DNA of 64,000 nucleotides from Kineococcus rubinsiae (GTDB taxonomy: Bacteria > Actinomycetota > Actinomycetes > Actinomycetales > Kineococcaceae). Each line of letters begins with the position of its first letter. The stretch's first letter is position 1. Shown in pieces: positions 6,943 through 16,866 of the stretch. The position numbers and the translations under genes are program-made. The notes below the pieces were generated by a model. It worked only from the letters and a program-made list of their open reading frames with translations, was not told the origin of the DNA and made no database searches. The stretch covers positions 1 through 64,000 of the forward strand of contig NZ_VWPY01000003.1 of the NCBI RefSeq assembly GCF_011839805.1, written 5' to 3'.

Positions 6943-8297
6943 CGGTCGAAGACCGCCGCGACCTCGGGGATCCGCTCGACGTAGCCGTCCAGCAGCTGCC
7001 GGCCGACCTGCACGGAGTCCACGAGCGGGTGCAGCGCGAACGCCTTCAGCGCCTCGGACCGGTCGCCGTGCACCGCCGCGGCGATGGTGTGCCGCTCGAC
7101 GGCCTTCACCTGCTGCATGAGTCCCAGCTGGTGCAGGTCGGGCGCCGCCGTCGACAGCGGGTGGACGCCGTTCGCGTCGACCGTCGTCGGCACCTCCACG
7201 ACGGCGTCGTCGGGCAGGCCCGCGATCGTCCCGCCGTTGCGGACGTTGAGGATCCTGGTGGCCCGCTCGTCGCGGCTGACGGCCGCCATGACGGCGAGCG
7301 CGACCCCCGCGTACCCCTGCTGCGACGGGTCGAGCTCGGGCTGGTCGACGTGCGCGGGGCGCCCCTGCTCACCGCCCTTCGCCTCGGCCATGTAGCTGGC
7401 GCTGCGGGCCGTGACCGTCTCGCGCCACAGGTCCGCGGCCCCCTCACCGGCCGTGCGCAGCCGCTCGTAGAACTCGCCCTGCGTCGCGAGGAGGAACTCC
7501 CCGCGCGTCTGCGGCGAGGCCGTGATCGCGCGCACCGCCTCGCGGTTGGCGTAGTAGTAGTACAGGTACTCGTTGGGGACCGAGCCGAGCGTCCGCAGCC
7601 AGTCGCGGCCGAAGACGATCCCCTCCTCGAGCACGTCGAGCGCGGCGTCGTCGGCCAGCAGGCGGGGCAGCACGTCGACCCCGTCGTGCAGGACGCGGCG
7701 CATCCAGCCGAGGTGGTTCAGGCCCACGTAGTCCATCTGCACCCGGTTCGGGTCCAGCCCCAGCAGTCCCGCGACGCGGCGGCCGAGCCCGGAGGGCGTG
7801 TCGCAGATCCCGAGGACGCGGTCGCCCAGCACCGACTGCATCGCCTCGGTGATGATCCCGGCCGGGTTGGTGAAGTTCAGCACGTACGCCTGGGGGGCCA
7901 GGCGGCGCACCTGCTCGGCGACGTCCAGCATGAACGGCACGGTGCGCAGGGCGTAGGCGAGGCCGCCGGGGCCGGTCGTCTCCTGGCCCAGGACACCGAG
8001 GTCCAGGGCGACGCGCTCGTCGCAGCAGCGCCCCCGCAGACCGCCGATGCGGACGGCGGCGAAGACGAAGTCGCTGCCCTGCAGCGCCTCGGGGAGCGAC
8101 GTGGTCGCGACGACCCGCGGGGCGTCGGGGAAACCCCGGGAGATCTGCTCCAGGACGCGCTGCATGCCCGCGAGCCGCTCCGGGTCCACGTCGTGCAGCG
8201 CGACCTCCTCCACGCGCGGGTTCCCGGTGTCGCGCAGGAGGGCCTGGTACACGTAGGGGGTGCGGAACCCGCCGCCGCCGAGGATGCAGAGCTTCAC
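6927..8297 (-). CDS. GH4 family glycosidase (6-phospho-beta-glucosidase-like)
   Basis: GH4 enzymes cleave glycosides, often phosphorylated, by an unusual NAD- and metal-dependent redox mechanism. The 456-residue product begins with the Rossmann motif LCILGGGGFRTP. It has the ICDTPSG segment that carries the metal-ligand cysteine, and GLNHLGW with the metal-ligand histidine and the Asn. Asn-Glu-Tyr-Leu-Tyr-Tyr-Tyr-Tyr near the middle fits the phospho-beta-glucosidase group. GTG 8297 is chosen because the protein then begins at the nucleotide-binding strand as in other GH4 proteins; the open frame extends to 8393. It is divergent from the PfkB kinase and sugar importer, which suggests that imported glycosides are its substrate. 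Confidence 0.9.
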   Translation of the reverse strand: MKLCILGGGGFRTPYVYQALLRDTGNPRVEEVALHDVDPERLAGMQRVLEQISRGFPDAPRVVATTSLPEALQGSDFVFAAVRIGGLRGRCCDERVALDLGVLGQETTGPGGLAYALRTVPFMLDVAEQVRRLAPQAYVLNFTNPAGIITEAMQSVLGDRVLGICDTPSGLGRRVAGLLGLDPNRVQMDYVGLNHLGWMRRVLHDGVDVLPRLLADDAALDVLEEGIVFGRDWLRTLGSVPNEYLYYYYANREAVRAITASPQTRGEFLLATQGEFYERLRTAGEGAADLWRETVTARSASYMAEAKGGEQGRPAHVDQPELDPSQQGYAGVALAVMAAVSRDERATRILNVRNGGTIAGLPDDAVVEVPTTVDANGVHPLSTAAPDLHQLGLMQQVKAVERHTIAAAVHGDRSEALKAFALHPLVDSVQVGRQLLDGYVERIPEVAAVFDRQPTG

Positions 8298-8366
8298 GGG
8301 AGACGACGGTAGCAGCGGCCCGCGGGGGGTCGCAGAACTGCCGCGGACGGGCCGCGGGGGCTCTCC

Positions 8367-8396
8367 TTGCGTGAGTTCGCACCCCGTGCCCATACT
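8367..8396 (+). promoter_or_regulatory. candidate promoter and operator for the kinase-importer operon
   Basis: TTGCGT (8367-8372) and CATACT (8391-8396) are separated by 18 bases and would form a sigma-70-like promoter 50 bases upstream of the PfkB start. An inverted repeat TGCG-N6-CGCA (8368-8381) overlaps the -35 box and could be an operator. No regulator gene is adjacent. This rests on pattern match alone. Confidence 0.4.
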
Positions 8397-8445
8397 CGGT
8401 CGCGCCCGGTCCCGGGTGGGACCGACGGGGAGGACACCGGTCGTC

Positions 8446-9444
8446 GTGCACTCGGCTCCACCCGCGCCGCCGGTTCCCGTCGACGCGGCGTTCGGCGGGA
8501 TCGTGTTCTGCGACCTGGTGTTCTCGGGCGTGCAGCTGCCCCGGCCGGGCGCGGAGGTCTACGCCGACGGCTTCGTGCTCACCCCCGGCGGAACCGCGAA
8601 CCGGGCCGTGGCCACCGCCCGGCTGGGCCTGCGGACGGCGCTGCTGGCCGTGCTCGGCCGCGACCTGTTCGGCAACCACCTGCTCTCGCTGCTCGCGGCG
8701 GAGGAGAACCTCGACCTGCGCTGGGTGCAGCAGCACGCCTCCGCGCACACCGCGCTGACCGTCGCCGTGACCGACGAGCACGACCGCAGCTTCATCACCT
8801 ACGAGGAGCCGGACACCGCCGTGCCGGCCGCGTGGCCGGGCCCCGCTCCCGCGTCCCGCACCTGCCACGTCAGCGTCGCCGGCCCCCTGCCCGCCTGGGT
8901 CGCGCCGCTGCGCCGCGGCGGGACCACGGTGTTCGGCGGGGTGGGCTGGGACGCGAGCCACCGCTGGTCCCCGGACGTCCTGGACCGCCTCGGCGAGGTG
9001 GACGTCTTCGTGCCCAACGAGGTGGAGGCCACCAGCTACACCCGCACCGGGGACCCGGCGGCCGCGGCCCGGGTCCTCGCCGAGCGCGTGGGCACCGTCG
9101 TCGTCACCCGCGGCGGCCGCGGGGCGATCGCGGTCGACGCGGGCACGGGGGAGTGGGTCGACGTCCCGGCGGTGGCCGTCCGGGCGGTCGACCCCACGGG
9201 GGCGGGCGACGTGTTCACCTCGGGCCTCATGACGGGCACCGTCCTCGGCTGGGACCTCGCGACCCGCGTCCGCTTCGCCGGCCTCGTCGCCTCGCTGTCC
9301 GTGCGGACGCTCGGCGGCGCCACGAGCGCGCCGCGGCCCCGCGACGTGCTGGACTTCCTCGAGCGGGAGCGCCCCGCCGGCGACTTCCGCCAGATCCACG
9401 ACTGGGCGGCCACCGGCCGCGACAACCCCCCGGAGGACACGTGA
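8446..9444 (+). CDS. PfkB-family carbohydrate kinase
   Basis: This 332-residue ribokinase-family kinase phosphorylates a sugar or nucleoside with ATP. It shows the N-terminal Gly-Gly-Thr-Ala-Asn-Arg-Ala substrate loop (about residue 46) and the C-terminal signature DPTGAGDVF with the catalytic Asp in GAGD (about 250). GTG 8446 follows 'ggggagga' by 11 bases; upstream in-frame codons lie in the promoter region. The stop overlaps the GTG of the substrate-binding protein (GTGA), so it is the first gene of a four-gene operon with an ABC importer. It probably phosphorylates the imported sugar or the product of the divergent GH4 enzyme; the exact substrate is unknown. Confidence 0.88.
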   Translation: MHSAPPAPPVPVDAAFGGIVFCDLVFSGVQLPRPGAEVYADGFVLTPGGTANRAVATARLGLRTALLAVLGRDLFGNHLLSLLAAEENLDLRWVQQHASAHTALTVAVTDEHDRSFITYEEPDTAVPAAWPGPAPASRTCHVSVAGPLPAWVAPLRRGGTTVFGGVGWDASHRWSPDVLDRLGEVDVFVPNEVEATSYTRTGDPAAAARVLAERVGTVVVTRGGRGAIAVDAGTGEWVDVPAVAVRAVDPTGAGDVFTSGLMTGTVLGWDLATRVRFAGLVASLSVRTLGGATSAPRPRDVLDFLERERPAGDFRQIHDWAATGRDNPPEDT

Positions 9445-10826
9445 CCAGCACCTCGAGCGGCAGCTCCCCCCGTCGCCCCCTCGCCCGGCGCTCCGTCCTC
9501 GCGGGCGCGCTCGCCGCGGCCGGCGCGGGCCTCGCGGCCTGCGCCCCCGGCAGCTCCGGCCCCTCCGGTGGCGCCTCGAGCTCCGCGCCGGTCTCCACCG
9601 ACGCGGCGTCGCTGGGCGACGTGACGCTCGCGGTGTGGGACCAGAACACCGACGAGGGGATCAACGCGGCGCAGGAGAAGCTCAACGCGGCGTTCATGGC
9701 GGCCTACCCCAACATCACGGTGGAGCGGACCGTGCGCTCCTTCGACGACCTCAAGACGACGCTGCGCCTGGCGCTGTCGGGGGACGTCGCCCCCGACGTC
9801 GTGCAGGCGAACCAGGGCTACCCGGACATGGGGGCGTTCGTGCAGGCGGGCCTCCTGCAGTCCCTGAACCCGTGGGCGGACGCCTACGGCTGGACGAAGC
9901 GCTACCCCGCCGACCTGCTGAGCCTCAACCGGTTCTCCGCCGACGGCGCGACGTGGCGCGACGGCGACCTCTTCGGCGTCTCCCAGACCGGGGAGATGGT
10001 GGGCGTCTACTACGACAAGGCCGTGCTGGCCCGGGCCGGGGTGCAGCCGCCCACGACGATGGACGAGTTCACGGCGTCGCTGCCGACGATCCTCGCGGCC
10101 GGTGAACTGCCCATCCAGTACGGCGACGCCGACAAGAGCCCCGGCATCCACCTGTTCGGCGTCGCCCTCGCGACGATGGCCGGGGCCAAGGCGGCCGGTG
10201 CCCTGGTCTCCGGTGCCGGCGGGGCCTGGACCGATCCCGCGGTCGTCGCCGCGGCGACCGCGCTGCAGCAGTGGGCGCAGGCCGGGTACCTCCCCGCCGG
10301 GCACAACGGCGTGGCCGAGGACGACGCCGTCGCGCGCTTCGGTCAGGGCCAGGGCGCCTACATGCTCAACGGCACCTGGCAGCTCGCGACGCTGCAGGCG
10401 GCGCTCGGCGCCGACGTCGGCTTCACGGCCCTCGCCGGGACCGGCGGCACCCCCGAGACGCTCGGCGGGATCGGCCTCGCCTGGGCCGTCTCGGCGAAGA
10501 CCGCGAACGCCAACGCGGCCGCCGCCTACGTCGACTTCCTCACCAACGCCGCCGCCGGCCAGGTCCTCGTCGACACCGGGAACCTCCCCGCGGTGTTCCC
10601 CGAGGGCTACACGGCTCCCGCGGGCACGCTGGCGGGCGACGTCGCGACCTCGTGGCAGGCCGTCAGCCAGGGCGGCGGCCTCGTGCCCTACCTCGACTAC
10701 GCGACCCCCACCTTCTACGACACCCTCACCGCCGGCATCCAGCAGCTGACCGGCGGCCGGCAGGACCCGCAGCAGTTCACCGAGGCGCTGCAGGCCGACG
10801 ACGCCGCGTTCCGGAAGGGCGCCTGA
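9441..10826 (+). CDS. sugar ABC transporter substrate-binding lipoprotein
   Basis: The 461-residue protein is an extracytoplasmic solute-binding protein of family 1 (CUT1 importers for oligosaccharides). The N terminus has an Arg-rich signal with a lipobox (LAACAPG, Cys at about residue 34), followed by a Ser/Gly/Pro linker, then the two-lobed binding fold beginning at about residue 58. Conserved blocks include APDVVQANQGY and QGAYMLNGTW. The start overlaps the kinase stop codon. The two permeases follow directly. The sugar cannot be read from sequence; beta-glucosides would agree with the GH4 neighbour. Confidence 0.92.
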   Translation: MTSTSSGSSPRRPLARRSVLAGALAAAGAGLAACAPGSSGPSGGASSSAPVSTDAASLGDVTLAVWDQNTDEGINAAQEKLNAAFMAAYPNITVERTVRSFDDLKTTLRLALSGDVAPDVVQANQGYPDMGAFVQAGLLQSLNPWADAYGWTKRYPADLLSLNRFSADGATWRDGDLFGVSQTGEMVGVYYDKAVLARAGVQPPTTMDEFTASLPTILAAGELPIQYGDADKSPGIHLFGVALATMAGAKAAGALVSGAGGAWTDPAVVAAATALQQWAQAGYLPAGHNGVAEDDAVARFGQGQGAYMLNGTWQLATLQAALGADVGFTALAGTGGTPETLGGIGLAWAVSAKTANANAAAAYVDFLTNAAAGQVLVDTGNLPAVFPEGYTAPAGTLAGDVATSWQAVSQGGGLVPYLDYATPTFYDTLTAGIQQLTGGRQDPQQFTEALQADDAAFRKGA

Positions 10827-10831
10827 CCCCC

Positions 10832-11770
10832 GTGGCCACCGTCACCCCGGCCCGGGCTCACGGACCACGGCCCCGCGCACCGAGGCCCCGCGGACCACGG
10901 CCCCGCCGGCAGTGGAAGGCCTACCTCTACCTCGCGCCGGCGCTCGCCGTCCTGGGCACGTTCCTCCTCTACCCGTTCGCGCAGAGCATCTGGATCTCGC
11001 TCTTCGACTGGAACGGGCTCTCCCTGGCCACGTGGACGGGTCTCGGCAACTACCGGGACATGGCGGGCGACCCGGTCGTGCGGGCGGCCTTCGGGCACGC
11101 CCTCGTCCTCATCGCGTTCTTCGCGGTCCTGCCGGTGGTGCTCGCCCTCCTCCTCACGGCCGTCATGGGGCGTGCGGTGCGGATGCGCGGCCTCGGCTTC
11201 TTCCGCGCCGTCCTGTTCCTGCCGCAGGTGGTCGCCTCGGTCGTCGTGGCGACCTCGTGGCTCGCGCTCTACGCCCCGGACGGGCTGGTCAACCAGCTCC
11301 TGCGCCTCGTCGGGCTCGAGGTCGCCACGCGGGCGTGGCTCGGCGACTTCGGCACGGCGCTGCCCGCGGTCGGCCTCGTCGGCAGCTGGGTGGGCATCGG
11401 CCTGTGCCTGGTCCTCTTCCTCTCCGGCGTCGCGCAGATCGACCGGGAGCTCTACGAGGCGGCGCGGCTGGAGGGCGCGGGCCTCTTCCGGGAGTTCTTC
11501 GCCGTGACCCTGCCGGGGCTGCGCGGGCAGATCGCCGTGGCGCTGACGCTCACGGTGGTCGCGGCGCTGAAGACCTTCGACCTCGTCTACGTCACGACCA
11601 GCGGGGGCCCGGGCACGTCGACGACGGTCCCGGCCCTGCTCGCCTACGACCGCGCCTTCCGCACCGGCCAGGTCGGGTCGGCGTGCGCGATCGGCGTGAC
11701 GCTGGCGGTCCTCATCCTCCTCGTGACCCTGCTCGTCTCCCGCGTGCAGCCGGCGGAGGAGGACGCGTGA
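10832..11770 (+). CDS. sugar ABC transporter permease (MalF type)
   Basis: This 312-residue integral membrane protein has an Arg/Pro-rich cytoplasmic N terminus, then six predicted membrane segments, and the EAA loop that docks the ATPase (EAARLEGAG at about residue 208). It forms the importer channel with the next gene. GTG 10832 lies five bases after the binding-protein stop, and the stop overlaps the next start (GTGA). There is no ATPase gene in this cluster, so a shared MsiK-type ATPase encoded elsewhere is presumably used. Confidence 0.92.
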   Translation: MATVTPARAHGPRPRAPRPRGPRPRRQWKAYLYLAPALAVLGTFLLYPFAQSIWISLFDWNGLSLATWTGLGNYRDMAGDPVVRAAFGHALVLIAFFAVLPVVLALLLTAVMGRAVRMRGLGFFRAVLFLPQVVASVVVATSWLALYAPDGLVNQLLRLVGLEVATRAWLGDFGTALPAVGLVGSWVGIGLCLVLFLSGVAQIDRELYEAARLEGAGLFREFFAVTLPGLRGQIAVALTLTVVAALKTFDLVYVTTSGGPGTSTTVPALLAYDRAFRTGQVGSACAIGVTLAVLILLVTLLVSRVQPAEEDA

Positions 11771-12591
11771 GGATCAGCCGCGCCGAGGCGGTGCTCAACT
11801 ACGTCCTCCTCGGCGTCTTCGCCGTCGCCGCCCTGACCCCGCTCGTGGGCGTCCTCCTCGCGGCGGTCACCCCGCAGGGCGAGGGGCGCTACGGGTTCCA
11901 GCTGCCTTCGCGCATCGCGCTGGGCAACTTCGCGACGGCCTGGCGCGACGGCGGGTTCTCGCACTACCTGCTCAGCAGCGCGCTGGTCGTCCTGGGCGTC
12001 GTCGCGCTCACGACCGTGCTGTCGGTCCTCGCCGGCTTCGCCTTCGCGACCCTGCGCTTCCCCGGCCGCCGCGTCCTGTTCTACGTGTTCCTGCTGGGCC
12101 TGATGGTGCCGCTGGAGTCGTTCGTCATCCCGCTCTACTACACGCTGCGCGGGTGGGGCCTGACGGACACCTACTGGTCGCTGCTGTTCCCGCAGACGGC
12201 GCAGTCGCTCGCGTTCGGCACGTTCTGGATGCGCACGACGTTCCGGGCCTTCCCCGTGAGCGTGCTGGAGGCGGCGCGCCTGGACGGCGCGGCCGACCGG
12301 GTGCTCCTGTGGCGCATCCTCGTCCCCAGCGCGCGCCCGGCCCTGACGACGATGGGCCTGCTCATCGCGCTCTGGACCTGGAACGAGTTCCTGCTGCCGC
12401 TGGTGATGATCTCCAGCGAGACGTGGCGCACGGCGCCGCTCGGGCTGGCCTTCTTCCAGGGGCAGTTCACGACGCAGACGTCGCTGCTCGCGGCCGCGGC
12501 GACGATCATCGCCCTGCCGATCGTCGTGCTGTACCTGTTCCTACAGCGCCGGTTCATCGCCGGGATGCTGGCGGGGGCCGTCAAGGGCTGA
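11767..12591 (+). CDS. sugar ABC transporter permease (MalG type)
   Basis: The 274-residue membrane protein is the second permease of the CUT1 importer. It has about six membrane segments, the EAA motif EAARLDGA (about residue 172) and the usual C-terminal GMLAGAVKG ending of the MalG family. Its start overlaps the upstream stop. It ends the operon; a strong hairpin (12605-12645) lies 13 bases downstream. Confidence 0.93.
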   Translation: MRISRAEAVLNYVLLGVFAVAALTPLVGVLLAAVTPQGEGRYGFQLPSRIALGNFATAWRDGGFSHYLLSSALVVLGVVALTTVLSVLAGFAFATLRFPGRRVLFYVFLLGLMVPLESFVIPLYYTLRGWGLTDTYWSLLFPQTAQSLAFGTFWMRTTFRAFPVSVLEAARLDGAADRVLLWRILVPSARPALTTMGLLIALWTWNEFLLPLVMISSETWRTAPLGLAFFQGQFTTQTSLLAAAATIIALPIVVLYLFLQRRFIAGMLAGAVKG

Positions 12592-12604
12592 GCGGTCCGG
12601 GCGC

Positions 12605-12645
12605 ACGACGACGGCGGTGCGTGAGCTCCGCACCGCCGTCGTCGT
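12605..12645. terminator. bidirectional hairpin between convergent genes
   Basis: Positions 12605-12621 and 12629-12645 are perfect complements (17 bp) around a seven-base loop. It lies between the 3' ends of the MalG-type permease and the glutamine synthetase gene, so it can terminate both. No T-tract follows, as is usual in high-GC actinobacteria. Confidence 0.85.
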
Positions 12646-12663
12646 CCCCGCTGCTCCGAGGAC

Positions 12664-14841
12664 CTACTTGATGAAGAGCATCTCCTGGTAGGTGGCCAGC
12701 GGCCACAGGTCGTCCGCCACCAGCGTCTCGATCTCGTCGGCCGCGGCGCGCACGGCGTCCATCGCCGGGAGCAGCCCGTCGCGGGCGTGCTCGGCCTCGG
12801 CCAGCGGCGTGGTCGCCCCGTCGTGGGCCAGGGCCGCGCGCAGCGCCTTCAGCCCTGCGCGGAGGGCGACGACCGGCGCCGTGAACTCCGCCAGCATCGT
12901 CGTGTCACCCTCGACGCCGGCGGCCGTGAGCGCCGCGACGTTCTGCGCGAGCTCCGTCTGGTAGCGCACGGCGGCCGGCAGGACGCTCGTGGTGGCCATC
13001 TCGAGGGTGAGCTTGGCCTCCACGGTGATGCTCAGCGCGTACTGCTCGAGCGCGACCTCGTAGCGGCTGTGCATCTCCCGCGGGGACAGCACGCCGTACT
13101 TGTCGAACAGCGCCAGGGACTCCTCGGAGATGAGCTCGGGCACCGCGTCGAGGGTCGTGCGCAGGTTCTTCAGGCCCCGCGCCTCCGCCTCGGTCTGCCA
13201 GTCCTCGGAGTACCCGTCGCCGTTGAAGACGACCGCGCCGTGGTCGGTGACGATCTCCTCGAGGACCTTCTGCACGGCGTGGTTGAAGTCCTCGCCGGCC
13301 GCGACGCGCTCCTCCAGCGCGGTGGCGATGTGGTCCAGCGCTTCGGTGACGATCGTGTTGATCGTGTAGACGGGGGAGGCGATGGACTGGTTGGAGCCCG
13401 GGGCGCGGAACTCGAAGCGGTTGCCCGTGAACGCGAAGGGGCTCGTGCGGTTGCGGTCGCCCGGGTCGGTCGGCAGGACCGGCAGCGTGTCGACGCCGAT
13501 GGTCATCGTGCCCTTGTCCTTCGACGACGTCGCCCCGCCCTTGGCGACCTGGTCGAAGACGTCGGCCAGCTGCGCGCCCAGGAAGATCGAGATGATGGCC
13601 GGCGGGGCCTCGTTCGCGCCGAGGCGGTGGTCGTTGGTCGCGGAGGCGACCGAGGCCCGCAGCAGCCCGCCGTACTTGTGCACCGCCCGGATGACGGCCG
13701 CGCAGAAGACGAGGAACTGCGCGTTGTCGTGCGGGTTGTCGCCCGGCAGCATGAGGTTGCCGACGGTGGTGCTGCCGAAGGAGAAGTTGACGTGCTTGCC
13801 GGAGCCGTTGACGCCCTCGAACGGCTTCTCGTGGAAGAGCAGCTCCATGCCGTGCTTGTGGGCCATGCGCTTCATGGTCACCATCAGCAGCTGCTGGTGG
13901 TCCGCGGCCAGGTTGGAGCGCTCGAACATGGGCGCGATCTCGAACTGCCCCGGCGCGACCTCGTTGTGGCGGGTCTTCGCGGGGATGCCCAGCTTGAACA
14001 GCTCGCGCTCGGTGTCGAGCATGAAGGCCAGCACCCGCTCCGGGATGGCCCCGAAGTAGTGGTCGTCGAACTCCTGGCCCTTGGGCGGCTTGGCGCCGAA
14101 CAGCGTGCGGCCGGAGTTCAGCAGGTCGGGCCGCGACAGGAAGAAGTGCCGGTCGATGAGGAAGTACTCCTGCTCGGGCCCGGCGTAGGACACGATCGCG
14201 CCCGGGTCGTCGTGGCCGAACAGCTTCAGGACGCGGGCCGCCTGCGTGGCCATGGCCTGCTGCGAGCGCAGCAGCGGCGTCTTGTGGTCCAGCGCCTCCC
14301 CCGTCATGGAGACGAAGACGGACGGGATGCACAGGGTGTTGCCGTTGGGGTTCTCGAGCACGTACGCGGGGCTCGTGGCGTCCCAGCCGGTGTAGCCGCG
14401 CGCCTCGAACGTCGAGCGCAGGCCGCCGTTGGGGAAGCTCGACGCGTCCGGCTCGCCCTGCACGAGGGTCTTGCCGGCGAACTCCGCGATCGAGGAGCCG
14501 TCGTCGCCGGGCTCCAGGAAGCTGTCGTGCTTCTCCGCGCTGGAGTGGGTCAGGGGGTAGAAGACGTGCGCGTAGTGGGTCGCGCCCTTCTCCATCGCCC
14601 AGTCCTTCATGGCGGAGGCGACCGCGTCGGCGACGGAGGGGTCCAGGGGCCGGGACAGCTCGATCGTCGCGACGACGGACTTGAAGACGGCCTTCGGGAG
14701 CCGCTTCTGCATCTCGGCCTTCGTGAAGACGTTGGCGCCGAAGATGTCGCCGGGCGCCTCCGCGTGGTCGAAGGACGAGGCCGGGGGCTGGTAGGCCATC
14801 ACCGCGGTGATCGCTTGCCGGCGGGCGCTGCTGCCGCTCAT
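12664..14841 (-). CDS. glnN: type III glutamine synthetase
   Basis: The enzyme makes glutamine from glutamate, ammonia and ATP. At 725 residues it matches the GSIII class (about 700-730) rather than GSI (about 470). Visible blocks are [16 protein letters not shown] near the N terminus, [10 protein letters not shown], the HVNFSFGS-type glutamate/ATP site ([13 protein letters not shown]), [10 protein letters not shown], and [19 protein letters not shown] 14841 is chosen because 'aggag' sits just upstream and the protein then starts like other GSIII enzymes; the open frame extends to 14928. It is a single gene, convergent with the sugar importer. A small palindrome (GTGAC 14963-14967, GTCAC 14973-14977) lies in its upstream region and could be regulatory, but I cannot match it confidently to a GlnR site. 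Confidence 0.96.
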   Translation of the reverse strand: MSGSSARRQAITAVMAYQPPASSFDHAEAPGDIFGANVFTKAEMQKRLPKAVFKSVVATIELSRPLDPSVADAVASAMKDWAMEKGATHYAHVFYPLTHSSAEKHDSFLEPGDDGSSIAEFAGKTLVQGEPDASSFPNGGLRSTFEARGYTGWDATSPAYVLENPNGNTLCIPSVFVSMTGEALDHKTPLLRSQQAMATQAARVLKLFGHDDPGAIVSYAGPEQEYFLIDRHFFLSRPDLLNSGRTLFGAKPPKGQEFDDHYFGAIPERVLAFMLDTERELFKLGIPAKTRHNEVAPGQFEIAPMFERSNLAADHQQLLMVTMKRMAHKHGMELLFHEKPFEGVNGSGKHVNFSFGSTTVGNLMLPGDNPHDNAQFLVFCAAVIRAVHKYGGLLRASVASATNDHRLGANEAPPAIISIFLGAQLADVFDQVAKGGATSSKDKGTMTIGVDTLPVLPTDPGDRNRTSPFAFTGNRFEFRAPGSNQSIASPVYTINTIVTEALDHIATALEERVAAGEDFNHAVQKVLEEIVTDHGAVVFNGDGYSEDWQTEAEARGLKNLRTTLDAVPELISEESLALFDKYGVLSPREMHSRYEVALEQYALSITVEAKLTLEMATTSVLPAAVRYQTELAQNVAALTAAGVEGDTTMLAEFTAPVVALRAGLKALRAALAHDGATTPLAEAEHARDGLLPAMDAVRAAADEIETLVADDLWPLATYQEMLFIK

Positions 14842-15008
14842 GGGGTGCTCCTGGGCGTCTCGCGGGACGGCCGGAGCGGGAACGACCCGGCCGCACGGGT
14901 CACCGCGGACCCTAGGGACCTCGTGCACCGATCGTGTTTCGTCCGTGTGTCCGGCGGATGCCGTGACTGACCGTCACGCCACCTGACGCGTCGCCGCGAG
15001 CCCGGCGG

Positions 15009-16775
15009 TCACTCGAGGGGCTCGGTGCCCGTCCCGTCGGCCGGCCCGGTCGAGGCCCGCCAGGCGGTCACGGCCGCCTGCTGCTCCGCCGGGGCGCCGG
15101 CGGCGACGTGGTCGGCGAGGAGGTCGTAGAACTCGCGGATGGTCCAGGGCGTCCAGCCGTGCGGCTGGTCCCGGCCGAACGCGTAGGTCACGTTCGAGCC
15201 CTCGAGCTCGTCGACGCGCGCCTTGAAGGCGTTGACCGCGACGTTGAGGAAGAAGGTGTCCGCGTCACCCACGTAGATCGTCAGCTGGCCGTCGAGCTTG
15301 TCGCGCAGCTGGTCCCAGTGCCCCTCGACGTGGGCGGCGAGGTCGAAGGCCTCCCAGGCGGCGGACACGTCGTGGTCGATGACGCCGGTCGCCTTGTCGA
15401 ACACGGGCGCGGGGTAGCCGTCGTCGCCGCGCGGGGAGAAGACGGCCTGCCACACGTCCCACTGCCCCAGCCCCGAGCGGCCGCGGCTGCCCAGCGCCCG
15501 CTCCCAGCCGTTCTCCTGACCGACCGTGAACAGGGCCTTGCCGCTCACCTCGCGCGCCGCGGGCACGGGCGCGTCGAGGTAGGCGTGGCGGGTCGCGTAG
15601 GCGTTGTCGTCGCCGTAGACGTCGACGAGCTCGACGGCGTGGAAGTCCAGCGGGTCCGGGTAGCCGACCCAGGCGCCCCGGTACAGGTCCGGGTAGAAGA
15701 CCTGCGTGGCCGCGGCCTCCCAGCCCCCGGTCGACCCCCCGGAGAGCACCCGGCCCCACGCGGCGCCGACCGTCCGGAACCGCCGGTCGAGCTCCGGGAG
15801 CAGCTCGGTGTGCAGCGCCGTGCCGTACGGGCCGAGGTTCGCGCTGTCCACGGCGTAGGAGTCGTCGTAGTACGGGTTCTCGTGCCGCAGGGTCACGGTG
15901 ATGAAGGCGGGCGCCGTCCCCGACAGCCAGAAGGCGCTGAACGGGGTGCTGCCGTCCTCCGCGAAACCGCGGGGGGCGTCACCCGGGAAGTGCCCGTGGT
16001 TCACCTCGACGGGGTACCGGACGGCGCCGTTGGCCGGGTCGTCGTAGCCCGCGGGCAGCAGGACGTCGGCGCCGACGAACATGTCGCGGCCCCAGAACTC
16101 CGACAGCGCCGCGCTGCAGATCTTCACGTGCCGCACGTGCTCGGAGTCGGTGGGGTTGCCCTGCTGGGCCGTACCCCCCTCGGGCACCGGCTGGGACGGG
16201 GCGAGCGCGGAGTCGAGGGTGAGCTGCAGCGGTGGCCGCTCGCCCGTGCCGTCGACCGAGACCTCGACGACCGGGCCGTACAGGTTCCCCGCGGAGGCGA
16301 AGACGTCGTGGCCGTCGCCGCCGGGCAGGTGCAGGTCGACCTCCGCGCCGTCGGAGCGGGAGAAGTGCGTGTAGACGTTGAGGAACGCCTGGGCGCGGTA
16401 GCGGCCCGCGGGCAGCGCCGCGGCGTCGGCGAGCGGGAACCCGTCGGCCGGCGCGCCGAGCGGGACGGGAGTGCTGCGCCCGGGCGCCAGGCCGGTGACG
16501 TCGAGGCCCCAGAACGGGGCACCGTCGGCGACGTCGCGCACCTGCTCGCGCGGCTCACCGTCCTCGTCGGTGGTCAGGACGACGTAGACCCGGCCCGTCA
16601 CGGCGGCGTCGACGACGCCGTCGGCGAGGGTCACCGTCGCGGTCCACGGGGCCGGTCCCGCACCCGCGGCGGGACGCGGGGCCGCGGAGGGGGAGGCGGC
16701 GCTGCCCAGCACCGCCGCGGTGGCCCCTGCTCCGACCACCGCGCCCACGACCCAGCGGCGGGACGGTCCGGTCAC
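15009..16775 (-). CDS. secreted esterase-like alpha/beta hydrolase
   Basis: The 588-residue protein has a twin-arginine-like signal (Ser-Arg-Arg-Trp-Val-Val, hydrophobic stretch, cleavage likely near residue 32) and is probably exported folded. The C-terminal half (about 230-560) resembles the esterase D/feruloyl-esterase type hydrolases: a nucleophile elbow GGSTGGW (Ser at about residue 347), an acid candidate in YVGDADTFF, and a His candidate in QPHGWTPW. The N-terminal half is a beta-rich region of unknown role. It starts with GTG 16775 behind 'aggag'. Substrate is unknown; a role in releasing esterified plant material is only a guess from the sugar-uptake neighbours. Confidence 0.8.
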   Translation of the reverse strand: MTGPSRRWVVGAVVGAGATAAVLGSAASPSAAPRPAAGAGPAPWTATVTLADGVVDAAVTGRVYVVLTTDEDGEPREQVRDVADGAPFWGLDVTGLAPGRSTPVPLGAPADGFPLADAAALPAGRYRAQAFLNVYTHFSRSDGAEVDLHLPGGDGHDVFASAGNLYGPVVEVSVDGTGERPPLQLTLDSALAPSQPVPEGGTAQQGNPTDSEHVRHVKICSAALSEFWGRDMFVGADVLLPAGYDDPANGAVRYPVEVNHGHFPGDAPRGFAEDGSTPFSAFWLSGTAPAFITVTLRHENPYYDDSYAVDSANLGPYGTALHTELLPELDRRFRTVGAAWGRVLSGGSTGGWEAAATQVFYPDLYRGAWVGYPDPLDFHAVELVDVYGDDNAYATRHAYLDAPVPAAREVSGKALFTVGQENGWERALGSRGRSGLGQWDVWQAVFSPRGDDGYPAPVFDKATGVIDHDVSAAWEAFDLAAHVEGHWDQLRDKLDGQLTIYVGDADTFFLNVAVNAFKARVDELEGSNVTYAFGRDQPHGWTPWTIREFYDLLADHVAAGAPAEQQAAVTAWRASTGPADGTGTEPLE

Positions 16776-16866
16776 GGGGAGCTCCTGGGGTGGCGCAGCG
16801 GGCGGGGTCCCCGGAACGTAGCAGCGGTACCTGGGCCGGGGCAGACCCGTTCGTGTGGACCTCCGG

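Noticed and set aside
12787-14970. Rightward 727-codon frame opposite the glutamine synthetase
   Set aside because: The complement encodes a clear full-length GSIII with all motifs; the opposite frame is rich in Arg, Gly and Val without structure.
14963-14977. GlnR-type site upstream of glnN
   Set aside because: The GTGAC/GTCAC palindrome is real, but spacing and flanks do not match the GTnAC-n6-GaAAC pattern well enough to call.
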